Positions 9,660-18,144 of a DNA stretch of 64,000 nt are shown here, one piece after another (position 1 is the first letter of the stretch; every line of letters starts with the position of its first letter). Made by a program: the position numbers and the translations under genes. The stretch comes from Kumtagia ephedrae (GTDB taxonomy: Bacteria > Pseudomonadota > Alphaproteobacteria > Rhizobiales > Rhizobiaceae): positions 1 through 64,000 of the forward strand of contig NZ_PXYK01000015.1 in NCBI RefSeq assembly GCF_003012745.1. Direction: 5' to 3'. The notes under the pieces are model-generated. The model ran no database searches, had not been told where the DNA came from, and saw only the letters and a list, made by a program, of their open reading frames with translations.

Positions 9660-9694
9660 TGAGACGGGCGTATCGTATTGATATGGATGTCTCA
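9660..9694. promoter_or_regulatory. TetR-type operator, 35-bp dyad
   Basis: A nested dyad is centred at 9677. The outer arms TGAGAC/GTCTCA (9660-9665 and 9689-9694) and the inner arms TATC/GATA (9671-9674 and 9680-9683) share the same centre, and 11 of 17 half-site positions pair. It spans the gap between the PEP-hydrolase-family gene and the TetR gene and covers the TetR start codon. A bound repressor could therefore silence both genes. This is an inferred site. Confidence 0.6.
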
Positions 9695-10306
9695 CGTCAA
9701 TCGATGGCGACGGCGGAGCGCGGCCCCCGCGCCCGCACCCGCCGCCTGCTGCTGGACACGGCGAGCCGGCTGATGCAATCGGGCGTGACGCCGTCGGTGA
9801 CCGAGGCGGCGGAAGCGGCCGGCGTTTCGCGGGCCACCGCCTATCGCTACTTCCCCAGCCAGGCAGCCCTGGTGCAGGCGGTGGTGCATGAAGGGCTGGG
9901 GCCGATCCTGACCTGGAAATCGGCGGCAAAGGACACCGGCGAGCGCGTCGACCAGCTGATCGCGACGTCGCTGCCGCGCATCGAGGCCTACGAGGCGACC
10001 TTCAAGGCCGCACTGAAGCTGTCGCTCGACCAGTGGGCGCGCCGGCAGGCGGGCACGCTGGGAGAAGAGCCGCGCCTCACCCGGGGCCATCGCGTGGACT
10101 TGCTGAAGGAGGCGATCGCACCGCTCCGGGACCGGCTGCCCGCCGCGCAGTTCGACCGGCTCGCGCAGGCGTTGTCGCTGGTGTTCGGCGTGGAGGTGCT
10201 GATCGTGCTGAAGGACATCTGGGGTCTCGATGGCGAAGAGACCTTGGCCGTGGCAAGATGGGCGGCGGCGACCTTGGTACAGGCATCCGCCGCGGCCGAA
10301 GCGTGA
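9683..10306 (+). CDS. TetR-family transcriptional regulator
   Basis: The 207-residue protein has an N-terminal TetR helix-turn-helix (about 22-66: [30 protein letters not shown]) and a helical C-terminal ligand or dimer domain with no recognisable ligand signature. The start is uncertain: ATG at 9683 and ATG at 9704 both lack a strong ribosome site. The gene is divergent from the PEP-hydrolase/cupin pair and upstream of the ABC carbohydrate operon. The overlapping 35-base dyad suggests autoregulation. Confidence 0.85.
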   Translation: MDVSRQSMATAERGPRARTRRLLLDTASRLMQSGVTPSVTEAAEAAGVSRATAYRYFPSQAALVQAVVHEGLGPILTWKSAAKDTGERVDQLIATSLPRIEAYEATFKAALKLSLDQWARRQAGTLGEEPRLTRGHRVDLLKEAIAPLRDRLPAAQFDRLAQALSLVFGVEVLIVLKDIWGLDGEETLAVARWAAATLVQASAAAEA

Positions 10307-10664
10307 AACTTTCTCGCCAATCTGGTTGGACCAGATAATGGGTAAAGTGAACGTGACTTTTCAAGGGAGTGCTCGACCCGCTGATCCACACCCGCCGGCA
10401 GAGAAAGAAAATCGGTTAAAAATCGCGCGTTATGCGAGCGGAGCCGCTTTTGCGGGCGGGAACTGGCCGGCAACAAAGCCCTTGACGACGAACGCATATT
10501 GGTAATACCAGATTGTAGAGGGAGGAACAATCGGCTGGGGAGGCCGAGGCACGTCTAGAACCGGCCGGGGAGGGTCGGGCGGCGATGCGGCAGCGAAGGC
10601 AGACGGGGCCGAGCATCGCGCTCGGACAACTCGAGAATGCAGTTGCACAAGGGAGGAATTTGGA
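10307..10664 (+). promoter_or_regulatory. Promoter region of the carbohydrate ABC operon with two TGGTnnnACCA operators
   Basis: This 358-base gap holds no gene. Two dyads share the core TGGT-N3-ACCA: TCTGGTtggACCAGA at 10321-10335 (perfect 6-base arms) and TTGGTaatACCAG at 10499-10511. A -35-like TTGACG lies at 10482-10487 and the second dyad covers the expected -10 region. TGGT-N3-ACCA is typical of FadR-type GntR regulators, so an unlinked GntR repressor probably controls the operon. The leader before the first gene is about 150 bases and GC-rich. Confidence 0.55.
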
Positions 10665-11975
10665 ATGCGCAAGACACTGACCGGTCTGCTGGCCGGCATC
10701 GGATTCTCGCTTGCCTGCGGAACCTCGGCGTTCGCGCAGGAACTCACCATCTTCTGGGCGGAGTGGGATCCGGCGAACTACCTGCAGGAGCTCGCCAACC
10801 TCTATGAGGCCGAGACCGGCGTGAAGGTGACCGTCGAGACCACGCCGTGGTCCGACTTCCAGACCAAGGCCTTCACCGAATTCAACGCCAAGGGCAGCGC
10901 CTACGACATGGTGGTCGGCGACTCGCAATGGATCGGAGCAGCTTCGGAGGCCGGCCACTATGTCGATCTGACCGAGTTCTTCAACAAGCACAAGCTCGCC
11001 GAGACCATGGCGCCGGCGACGGTCAAGTATTACGCCGAATACCCGGCCAGTTCCGGGAAATACTGGTCGATCCCGGCGGAGGGCGACGCGGTCGGCTGGT
11101 CCTACCGCAAGGACTGGTTCGAGGATCCCAAGGAGATGGAGGCGTTCAAGGCCAAATACGGCTACGACCTCGCACCGCCGAAGGACTGGAAGCAGCTGCG
11201 CGACATCGCCGAGTTTTTCCACCGCCCCGACGAGAAGCGCTACGGCGTCGCCATCTACACCGACAATTCCTACGATGCGCTGGTGATGGGCGTCGAGAAC
11301 GCCATCTTCTCCTTCGGCGGCGAACTCGGCGACTACGCCACCTACAAGGTGGACGGCATCATCAACTCGGACAAGAACGTCGCGGCGCTCGAGGCCTACA
11401 AGGAGCTCTACAAGTTCACGCCGCCCGGCTGGGCCAAGAGCTTCTTCATCGAGGACAACCAGGCGATCACCGAGAACCTGGCGGCGATGAGCATGAACTA
11501 CTTCGCCTTCTTCCCGGCGCTGGTCAACGAGTCTTCCAATCCCAACGCCAAGGGCACCGGCTTCTTCGCCAACCCGGCCGGCCCCGGCGGCGAGCAGTTC
11601 GCCGCGCTCGGCGGCCAGGGCATCTCGGTGGTCTCCTATTCGGAGAACCAGGAAGAGGCGATGAAGTTCCTGGAATGGTTCATCAAGGACGACACGCAGA
11701 AGAAGTGGGCCGAGCTCGGCGGCTATACCTGCAACAAGGCGGTGCTGGAGAGCGCCGAGTTCCAGAACGCCACGCCCTACAACAAGGCCTTCTACGAGAC
11801 CATGTTCAAGGTGAAGGACTTCTGGGCGACGCCGGAATATGCCGAGCTGCTGATCCAGATGAACCAGCGCGTCTATCCCTACATCACCGGCGACCAGGGC
11901 ACGGCCAAGGAAGTGCTCGACTCGCTGGCCGGCGACTGGAACGCGACGTTCAAGAAGTACAACCGGGTACAGTAA
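10665..11975 (+). CDS. Carbohydrate ABC transporter, periplasmic binding protein (family 1)
   Basis: The 436-residue protein begins with a clear signal peptide ending at AFA (residues 1-24). The mature part has the family 1 sugar-binding fold, starting ELTIFWAEWDPANYLQELANLY. It is rich in aromatic residues, as in polyol or sugar binders. The start follows GGGAGGAATTTGGA. It is first in an operon with two permeases, a small membrane protein and two ATPases, and a strong hairpin behind it probably favours its higher expression. The substrate is unknown; the two-ATPase layout recalls rhizobial polyol or glycerol transporters. Confidence 0.9.
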   Translation: MRKTLTGLLAGIGFSLACGTSAFAQELTIFWAEWDPANYLQELANLYEAETGVKVTVETTPWSDFQTKAFTEFNAKGSAYDMVVGDSQWIGAASEAGHYVDLTEFFNKHKLAETMAPATVKYYAEYPASSGKYWSIPAEGDAVGWSYRKDWFEDPKEMEAFKAKYGYDLAPPKDWKQLRDIAEFFHRPDEKRYGVAIYTDNSYDALVMGVENAIFSFGGELGDYATYKVDGIINSDKNVAALEAYKELYKFTPPGWAKSFFIEDNQAITENLAAMSMNYFAFFPALVNESSNPNAKGTGFFANPAGPGGEQFAALGGQGISVVSYSENQEEAMKFLEWFIKDDTQKKWAELGGYTCNKAVLESAEFQNATPYNKAFYETMFKVKDFWATPEYAELLIQMNQRVYPYITGDQGTAKEVLDSLAGDWNATFKKYNRVQ

Positions 11976-11996
11976 GCCCGGCACTGGGGCACATCT

Positions 11997-12030
11997 GGAG
12001 GGGACGGTCCCCGTCCCCTCCTTTTCTTTT
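11997..12030 (+). terminator. Intra-operon terminator/attenuator hairpin
   Basis: A perfect 11-bp stem (GGAGGGGACGG with CCGTCCCCTCC) and a 3-base loop are followed by TTTTCTTTT. It lies between the binding-protein gene and the first permease gene. Partial termination here would leave more binding-protein mRNA than membrane-component mRNA, a common design in ABC operons. Confidence 0.85.
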
Positions 12031-12057
12031 CAGGGTTTCCATGGAAGGAATCCGGAT

Positions 12058-12963
12058 TTGGCTACCGCCGTCATGACCCGGCTCGATCCGCAATCGCGCG
12101 CCGCCGCCCGCGGCTGGAGCGATCTCACCATCCGCAACCTGTTCGTCATCCCGACGATCCTGTTCCTGATCGTCTTCAACATCTTCCCGCTGATCTACTC
12201 GCTCGGCTATTCCTTCACCGACTTCCGCGCCTCGACCAACGCGCCGGCCAACTTCGTCGGGCTGCAGAACTATCGCGAGCTGCTCAACGACCCCTTCATC
12301 TGGTCGAACTTCGCCATCACCGCGAAATACGTGATCGTCTCGGTGGTGGGGCAGGTGATCGTCGGCTTCGGCATGGCGATGCTGCTCAATCGCGATATCC
12401 CGCTGAAGGGGCTGCTGACCACGCTGCTGCTGCTGCCGATGATGCTGTCCATGGCGGTGGTCGGCCTGTTCTGGAAGCTGCTCTACGATCCGTCCTTCGG
12501 CATCATCAACTACGCGCTGGGCTTAGGCACCTTCGAGTGGCTGTCCAATCCCAACATGGCGCTCTACGCCGTGGCGCTGACCGACATCTGGATGTGGTCG
12601 CCCTTCGTCATGCTGCTGTCGCTCGCCGGCCTGTCGGCCGTGCCGAAGCATCTCTACGAGGCGGCGGCGATCGACCGCGCCGGGCCGCTCTACACCTTCT
12701 TCCGCATCACCCTGCCGCTGGTCGCGCCGATCCTGATGATCGCCATCATCTTCCGCACCATGGAGGCGTTCAAGACCTTCGACCTCGCCTACATCCTGAC
12801 CAGCCAGCCGACCACCGAGCTGATCTCGATCCGGCTCTACAAGATGGCCTTCCAGGAATGGCAGACCGGCCGCTCCTGTGCGCTCGCCTACATCGTGCTG
12901 ATCATGATCCTGGCGATCACCAACATCTATGTGAAATACCTGAACAAGGTGAAGGAGCGCTGA
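12058..12963 (+). CDS. Carbohydrate ABC transporter permease (MalF-type)
   Basis: The 301-residue integral membrane protein has about six helices and the EAA loop EAAAIDRAGPLYTFFRITLPL (about 202-222), which contacts an ATPase subunit. The best start is TTG at 12058, because GGAAGGAA lies seven bases upstream; the ATG at 12073 has no ribosome site. It is separated from the next permease gene by one base. Confidence 0.9.
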   Translation: MATAVMTRLDPQSRAAARGWSDLTIRNLFVIPTILFLIVFNIFPLIYSLGYSFTDFRASTNAPANFVGLQNYRELLNDPFIWSNFAITAKYVIVSVVGQVIVGFGMAMLLNRDIPLKGLLTTLLLLPMMLSMAVVGLFWKLLYDPSFGIINYALGLGTFEWLSNPNMALYAVALTDIWMWSPFVMLLSLAGLSAVPKHLYEAAAIDRAGPLYTFFRITLPLVAPILMIAIIFRTMEAFKTFDLAYILTSQPTTELISIRLYKMAFQEWQTGRSCALAYIVLIMILAITNIYVKYLNKVKER

Positions 12964-12964
12964 G

Positions 12965-13924
12965 ATGGCCGCCGTCCGCACATCCGGCGAAGTCGCGCTC
13001 AACCGCGTCGCCATCGCCGCCGTCATCGTGATCACGCTGGTCTTCCTGGCGCCGATCTACTGGATCGCCTCGACCGCCTTCAAGCCGCGCAATCTCGCCA
13101 CCACCATCCCGCCGACCGTCCTGTTCCAGCCGGAGGTGTCGCCCTGGGTGAAACTGTTCACCAAGCGCTCGCAGCTCAGGACGCAGCCGACGCCGGAGGA
13201 ATACGAGGCGGCGCCCTGGTGGGAGCGTATCGTCTTCGACGGCGGCGAGAAGGTGGTGCGCGACGGCAGGGGCAACGTGCAATGGTCGGCCTATCCCGAC
13301 CGCTTCATGAACTCGCTGATCGTGGCGATCACGTCCACGGTGCTTGCCGTCGGCATGGGCACCTTCACCGCCTACGGCTTCTCCCGCTTCAAGATGAAGG
13401 GCGAGGCGGACCTTCTGTTCTTCATCCTGTCGACGCGCATGCTGCCCCCCGTGGTGGTGGCGATCCCGATGTTCCTGATGTACCGGATGGTCGGCCTCAA
13501 CGACACGCATTGGGGCCTGATCATCCTCTACACCGCCTTCAATCTCTCCTTCTCGGTGTGGCTGATGAAAGGCTTCATCGACGAGATCCCGAAGGAATAC
13601 GAGGAGGCGGCGCTCGTCGACGGCTACACGCGCATGCAGGCCTTCTTCAAGGTGGTGCTGCCGGAGGCCGCCACCGGCATCGCCGCGACGGCCGTGTTCT
13701 GCTTCATCACCGCGTGGAACGAATACGCCTTCGCGCTGATCATGACCAACCGCCGCGCCCAGACGGCACCGCCCTTCATCCCCAGCCAGGTCGGTTCCGG
13801 CCTGCCCGACTGGACGGTGATCGCCGCCGGCACGGTGCTGTTCCTGCTGCCCGTCGCCATCTTCACCTTCCTGCTCCGCAACCATCTGCTGCGCGGCATG
13901 TCGTTCGGAGCGATCCGCAAATGA
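12965..13924 (+). CDS. Carbohydrate ABC transporter permease (MalG-type)
   Basis: The 319-residue membrane protein has about six helices. A long extracytoplasmic insert (about 50-110, highly charged) follows the first helix. The EAA loop is EYEEAALVDGYTRMQAFF (about 202-219). It pairs with the MalF-type permease just upstream. Its stop overlaps the start of the small membrane protein gene (ATGA), indicating translational coupling. Confidence 0.9.
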   Translation: MAAVRTSGEVALNRVAIAAVIVITLVFLAPIYWIASTAFKPRNLATTIPPTVLFQPEVSPWVKLFTKRSQLRTQPTPEEYEAAPWWERIVFDGGEKVVRDGRGNVQWSAYPDRFMNSLIVAITSTVLAVGMGTFTAYGFSRFKMKGEADLLFFILSTRMLPPVVVAIPMFLMYRMVGLNDTHWGLIILYTAFNLSFSVWLMKGFIDEIPKEYEEAALVDGYTRMQAFFKVVLPEAATGIAATAVFCFITAWNEYAFALIMTNRRAQTAPPFIPSQVGSGLPDWTVIAAGTVLFLLPVAIFTFLLRNHLLRGMSFGAIRK

Positions 13925-14130
13925 TACGCTCCGACAGACTGCAGCGCATCGCCGAGATCGTCATGGTGCTCGGCATCGTGGCGCTGTGCCAGCCCTGGAA
14001 CCTGTTCCTGCACCGCTACGGGCTCACCATCATCCTGGTCGGCCTGGTCACCTTCCTGTTCACCAACTGGTTCGGGGCAAAGGTGGTCAGCGACGACGAG
14101 GACGCGCCGAAGGGAGAAGGTCATCCATGA
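13921..14130 (+). CDS. Small two-helix membrane protein inside ABC operon
   Basis: This 69-residue protein has two predicted transmembrane segments (about 9-26 and 33-51) and an acidic hydrophilic tail (SDDEDAPKGEGHP). It starts within the stop of the MalG-type permease gene and ends within the start of the first ATPase gene (ATGA at both ends), so it is tightly coupled into the operon. I recognise no domain. Small membrane proteins also accompany rhizobial glycerol-type ABC transporters with two ATPases (GlpU position), so an accessory transporter subunit is likely but inferred from position only. Confidence 0.8.
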   Translation: MIRSDRLQRIAEIVMVLGIVALCQPWNLFLHRYGLTIILVGLVTFLFTNWFGAKVVSDDEDAPKGEGHP

Positions 14131-15230
14131 CCCAGATCGAACTCCGCGGCGTCCAGAAATTCTTCGGCACGGTACAGGTCATCAAGGACCTCAACCTGAA
14201 GATCGAGGACAACGAGTTCATCGTGCTGCTCGGCCAGTCCGGCTGCGGCAAGACCACGACGCTGCGCGGCATCGCCGGGCTGGAGACGATCGACGAGGGC
14301 GACATCCTCATCGACGGCCAGCCGGTGCAGCATCTCAAATGCTCGGACCGCGACATCGCCATGGTGTTCCAGTCCTTCTCGCTCTACCCGCACATGACGG
14401 TCTACGAGAACATCGCCTTCCCGCTGCGCGCCACCCGCATGAGCCGCACGGAGGTCGACAAGGCGGTGCGCGAGATCGCGCAGGTGCTGCGCATCACCGA
14501 CCTGCTCGGCAGGAAGCCGTCGGCGCTGTCGGGCGGCGACATGCAGCGCGTGGCGATCGGCCGGGCGCTGGTGCGCCGGCCCAAGGCCATGCTGATGGAC
14601 GAGCCGATCGGCGCGCTCGACGCCAAGCTGCGCGAGGACATGCGCGGCGAGATCAAGCGGCTGCACGTCAAGCAGGGCTCGACCACCATCTACGTCACCC
14701 ACGACCAGATCGAGGCGATGAGCCTGGCCGACCGCATCGTCATCATGCATGAGGGCGTGCTGCAGCAGGTCGGCAGCCCCGAGGATGTCTACAAATACCC
14801 CTCCAACCTGTTCGTCGCGCAGTTCGTCGGCAGTCCGGTGATGAATGTCGCCAAGGCATCCGTCTCGGAAGCGGGCGGCGAGGCCCGTGTGACGGTGGAC
14901 GGAGCCGCCGAGGGTTTTGCCTTCCCGCGCGAGCTGCTCGGAAAGCTCAACGGCAAGGCGGCGGTTGGCGATCTCAAGCTCGGCATCCGGCCGGAAGGCG
15001 TGCTGGTGCGGCACGAGGCGGCGGACGGCTTCCTGCCGGTCGAGGCGCATATCATCGAGCCGCTCGGCTCGCACGACATCGTCGACCTCAGGATCGGCGG
15101 CGAGATGCTGCGCGCCCGCACCAAGGCCGGCTATGTCGACAAGGCCGGCGACCGGGTGTTCGCCCGCCTCGACCCCAGCCACGCGCATTTCTTCGACGCG
15201 AGCGGGCAGAGCCTGGGGGTGCGGTTGTGA
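14127..15230 (+). CDS. Carbohydrate ABC transporter ATPase 1 (MalK/UgpC-type)
   Basis: The 367-residue ATPase has Walker A GQSGCGKT (36-43), signature LSGGDMQ (134-140), Walker B AMLMDEP (154-160), switch His in VTHDQ, and a C-terminal regulatory TOBE-type region (about 240-365). The D at the last signature position (LSGGD, usually LSGGQ) and EPIGALD (usually EPLSNLD) are mild deviations. A repeat-containing spacer separates it from a second, distinct ATPase gene. The two probably form a heterodimer energising one permease pair. Confidence 0.9.
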   Translation: MTQIELRGVQKFFGTVQVIKDLNLKIEDNEFIVLLGQSGCGKTTTLRGIAGLETIDEGDILIDGQPVQHLKCSDRDIAMVFQSFSLYPHMTVYENIAFPLRATRMSRTEVDKAVREIAQVLRITDLLGRKPSALSGGDMQRVAIGRALVRRPKAMLMDEPIGALDAKLREDMRGEIKRLHVKQGSTTIYVTHDQIEAMSLADRIVIMHEGVLQQVGSPEDVYKYPSNLFVAQFVGSPVMNVAKASVSEAGGEARVTVDGAAEGFAFPRELLGKLNGKAAVGDLKLGIRPEGVLVRHEAADGFLPVEAHIIEPLGSHDIVDLRIGGEMLRARTKAGYVDKAGDRVFARLDPSHAHFFDASGQSLGVRL

Positions 15231-15263
15231 TGGGTGGCTTGATCACGATGTTCAGTGCCTCGT

Positions 15264-15425
15264 CGCACCCCCCTCTGTCCTGCCGGACATCTCCCCCGCA
15301 AGGGGGGAGATCGGCGGCTTCGCTGAAGGTACTCTTCCTCCAACGTCGGAGATTGGCGAAACAAAAGCGGCCAGCCAATCTCCCCCCTTGCGGGGGAGAT
15401 GTCCGGCAGGACAGAGGGGGGTGCG
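15264..15425. repeat. Mosaic palindromic repeat with 48-bp perfect arms
   Basis: The arms 15264-15311 and 15378-15425 are perfect reverse complements of 48 bases, each itself containing the shorter hairpin CTCCCCCGCAAGGGGGGAG. The 66-base centre contains no gene. The element fills the gap between the two ATPase genes of one operon, so the transcript must carry a very stable hairpin here. The layout is typical of rhizobial intergenic mosaic elements. Confidence 0.9.
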
Positions 15426-15475
15426 AAGGAACGCCTTGCCCGTCCAGACTTTCCTTTGCAAAGGCCGGCTAACCC

Positions 15476-16558
15476 ATGGCCCATATCCAGCTCAAGACCA
15501 TCACCAAGAAGTTCGGCGGCCACACCGCGCTGAAGGGGCTCGACCTCGAAATCCAGGACGGCGAGTTCTTCGTCCTGCTCGGCGAGACCGGCGCCGGCAA
15601 GACGACGACGCTGCGCCTCATCGCCGGGCTGGAGAAGCCGACCGAGGGCAAGATCTTCATCGACGGCACCGACGTCGGCGACTGGGGCGCGGCCGAACGC
15701 GACGTCGCCCTGGTGCTGCAGCAGTATTCGCTCTACCCGCGTTACACGGTGCGCGAAAACCTCGAATTCCCGCTGAAGTCGAAAATCCGCCGGGTCGAGC
15801 CGGCCGAGATCGCGGAACGAGTCACGCGGGTCGCCAAGACGCTCCGCATCGAGCACCTGCTCGACCGCAAGACCGACCGCCTCTCAGGCGGCGAGATGCA
15901 GCGCGTCTCGATCGGCCGGGCGATCGTCAGGAAGCCGCGCGTCTTCCTGATGGACGAGCCGCTGTCGGCGCTCGACGCCAAGCTGCGCGAGGCACTGCGC
16001 ACCGAGCTCAAGAACCTGCAGATGCATCTCGGCGCCACCTTCCTGTTCGTCACCCACGACCAGATCGAGGCGATGTCGATGGGCGACAAGATCGGCGTGC
16101 TCGACAAGGGCCGGCTGGTGCAGACCGGAACGCCGAAGGAAATCTACTCCAACCCGCTCAACACCTTCGTGGCGCGCGCCGTCGGCTCGCCGCCGATGAA
16201 CCTGCTGGACGGCACGCTGGCCTCCGGCCGGGCGGTGATCGCACCGAAGAGCTTCGAACTGCCCTGCGGGAGCGCCGCGCCTGCCCGGGGAGCGGACGGG
16301 CGGCCTCTCGTCTTCGGCATCAGGCCGGAGGACGTGGTGATCGAAGCCGGCGCGCCGGTGGAGGCGATCGTGCACGACGTCGAGAACCATGGCGTGGAGA
16401 AGATCGTGACGCTGCGGGTCGGCGACTGGATGCTGCACGCGACCGCGCCGGCCCGCGTCGATCTCGCCATGGAGCAGACCGTGCGCTTCGACTGGAACCC
16501 GGAAAAGGTCGCGCTGTTCGACCGCGCCACCGGCGTCAGCCTGCGCCACGCGGGGTAG
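15476..16558 (+). CDS. Carbohydrate ABC transporter ATPase 2 (MalK/UgpC-type)
   Basis: The 360-residue ATPase has Walker A GETGAGKT (36-43), signature LSGGEMQ (136-142), Walker B VFLMDEP (156-162), switch His VTHDQ and a C-terminal TOBE-like domain (about 240-355). It differs clearly in sequence from ATPase 1, so this is not a recent duplication. It is the last gene of the operon, separated from the first ATPase by the palindromic repeat. Starts at ATG 15476 after AAAGGCCGG. Confidence 0.9.
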   Translation: MAHIQLKTITKKFGGHTALKGLDLEIQDGEFFVLLGETGAGKTTTLRLIAGLEKPTEGKIFIDGTDVGDWGAAERDVALVLQQYSLYPRYTVRENLEFPLKSKIRRVEPAEIAERVTRVAKTLRIEHLLDRKTDRLSGGEMQRVSIGRAIVRKPRVFLMDEPLSALDAKLREALRTELKNLQMHLGATFLFVTHDQIEAMSMGDKIGVLDKGRLVQTGTPKEIYSNPLNTFVARAVGSPPMNLLDGTLASGRAVIAPKSFELPCGSAAPARGADGRPLVFGIRPEDVVIEAGAPVEAIVHDVENHGVEKIVTLRVGDWMLHATAPARVDLAMEQTVRFDWNPEKVALFDRATGVSLRHAG

Positions 16559-16633
16559 GCACCGGTCGTGAACCCGGATTTCGGGCATTGCCAATCAATC
16601 CCACCAGTCCGGCCACCCTCCCGGTTCATGAGC

Positions 16634-16736
16634 TATCGCATTCACACATCTCGCACTTGGCCGCGCCGTTCCCAACTCCGAGATGAAGAAAATCTCTTCA
16701 ACGATGCCGGCAAAGCCAGTTTCCAGATGTGTGAAT
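16634..16736. repeat. Dispersed palindromic repeat, short copy
   Basis: This copy is bounded by 12-base inverted ends ATTCACACATCT/AGATGTGTGAAT (16640-16651 and 16725-16736). It shares its left 27 bases, TCCAACTCCGAGATGAAGA-like centre and CCGGCAAAGCCAGT right part with the longer copy at 27504-27664. The rest of the 16559-16898 gap, between the ABC operon and the sigma factor gene, shows nothing recognisable. Confidence 0.85.
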
Positions 16737-16898
16737 CCGATTGCGGCTCATGAGGGCGAGGAGCCCGGGCTGGAGACGGGCCGGCATCACAGCGTTCCTC
16801 TCTTCTGGGCAAGTGGCGCAGCGAGCCGGTGAGGGACGCTTCATCGACCAAACTTGCAGCCGAGGTACGAGATCCGCCGACGGCATTCCGGGCTCCGA

Positions 16899-18140
16899 CT
16901 ACCGCAACTCGCGCATGCGCATTTCCAGGAACTGTCGCTCGCAGGCGTGCTGCGACAGGCGGATCGCCTCCTCATAGGCTTCGGCCGCCCCGGTGCATTG
17001 CAGCCGGCGGAGGAAATCGGCGCGGGCGGCGTGGAAAGGCTGATAGCCGGACAGCGCCGGCCGCAGCGGCTCGAGCATGGCCAGCGCCGCCTGCGGCCCC
17101 TCGGCATAGGAGAGCGCCACCGACTGGTTCAGCCGCACCACGGGGTTCGGCGCCAGGCGGTAGAGCTCGTCATAGATCAGCACGATCTCCGGCCAGCCGG
17201 TGCGCGCGTGGTCGGGTGCCTCGGCGTGGATGGCGCTGATCGCCGCCTGCAGCTGGTAGGGGCCGGGCCGGCCGCGTTTCAGGGCCGCCTCCACCAGGGC
17301 AAGCCCCTCGCGGATGGCGTTGCCGTCCCACAGCGCCCTGTCCTGCCGCTCGAGCGGCACCAGCCCGCCGGCGTGGCGCGCGGCGCGGCGGGCATGATTG
17401 AGCAGCATCAGCGCCAGCAGTCCTTCGATCTCCGGCTCCTCCGGTCGCAGCGCCAGCATCACCCGCGCCAGCCGGATCGCCTCCTCGCACAGGTCCACGC
17501 GGATGCGGCGCTCGCCGGCGCTGGCCGCATAACCCTCGTTGAAGATGAGATACAGCACGCCCAGCACGGATTGCAGCCTCGCCGGCCAGGCGTCGTCGTC
17601 CGGCACCTCGTAGGGGATGCCGGCGCGCCTGATCTTGTCCTGCGCACGCACCAGGCGCTGCGCCATCGCCTCCTTGCCGTCGAGGAAGCAGCGGGCGATC
17701 TCGGCGGTGGTCAGGCCGCCCAGCGTACGCAAGGTCAGCGCCAGCCGGCTCTTGCGGTCGAGCGCCGGATGGCAGCAGGTGAAGATCAGCCGCAGCCGCT
17801 CGTCCGCAATCGCCTCGGGCTCGGCGGCCTCGACGCTGTCGGCGTCGAGCGCCAGCAGCACGGCATATTGCTCCTGCTTGGCTCTGAAGTTCACGTCGCG
17901 GCGGATACGGTCGATCGCCTTGCGCCGCGCCGTCTGGATCAGCCAGCCGCCGGGCGAGGCGGGCGGGCCGTTTCGCTGCCAATGGACGAGCGCCGATTCC
18001 AGCGCATCCTGCAGGCAATCCTCGGCGAGCTGGAAATCGCGCAGGTTGCGGATCAGCGACGACAGCAGCCGCCCCCAGTCGTCGCGCACGATCTGCTCGA
18101 TCGCGGCGCGCACGGGCTGCGGGGCGGCGGCATCCGTCAT
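16899..18140 (-). CDS. ECF42-type RNA polymerase sigma factor with C-terminal TPR-like extension
   Basis: This 413-residue protein has sigma region 2 (about 15-85: LLSSLIRNLRDFQLAEDCLQDALESAL, then GWLIQTARRKAIDRIRRD), sigma region 4 (about 110-175, LRTLGGLTTAEIARCF) and a long helical extension (about 180-413). The extension carries the family-typical DELYRLAPNPVVRLNQSVAL. This architecture, with a YCII/DGPF gene four bases upstream, matches group ECF42, which lacks an anti-sigma factor and relies on the extension for activity control. An ECF-type promoter lies upstream of the pair, suggesting autoregulation. Confidence 0.9.
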   Translation of the reverse strand: MTDAAAPQPVRAAIEQIVRDDWGRLLSSLIRNLRDFQLAEDCLQDALESALVHWQRNGPPASPGGWLIQTARRKAIDRIRRDVNFRAKQEQYAVLLALDADSVEAAEPEAIADERLRLIFTCCHPALDRKSRLALTLRTLGGLTTAEIARCFLDGKEAMAQRLVRAQDKIRRAGIPYEVPDDDAWPARLQSVLGVLYLIFNEGYAASAGERRIRVDLCEEAIRLARVMLALRPEEPEIEGLLALMLLNHARRAARHAGGLVPLERQDRALWDGNAIREGLALVEAALKRGRPGPYQLQAAISAIHAEAPDHARTGWPEIVLIYDELYRLAPNPVVRLNQSVALSYAEGPQAALAMLEPLRPALSGYQPFHAARADFLRRLQCTGAAEAYEEAIRLSQHACERQFLEMRMRELR

Positions 18141-18144
18141 CGGT

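Noticed and set aside
12523-13885. Two minus-strand frames opposite the ABC permease genes
   Set aside because: Highly charged shadow translations without domains; the plus strand encodes clear permeases.
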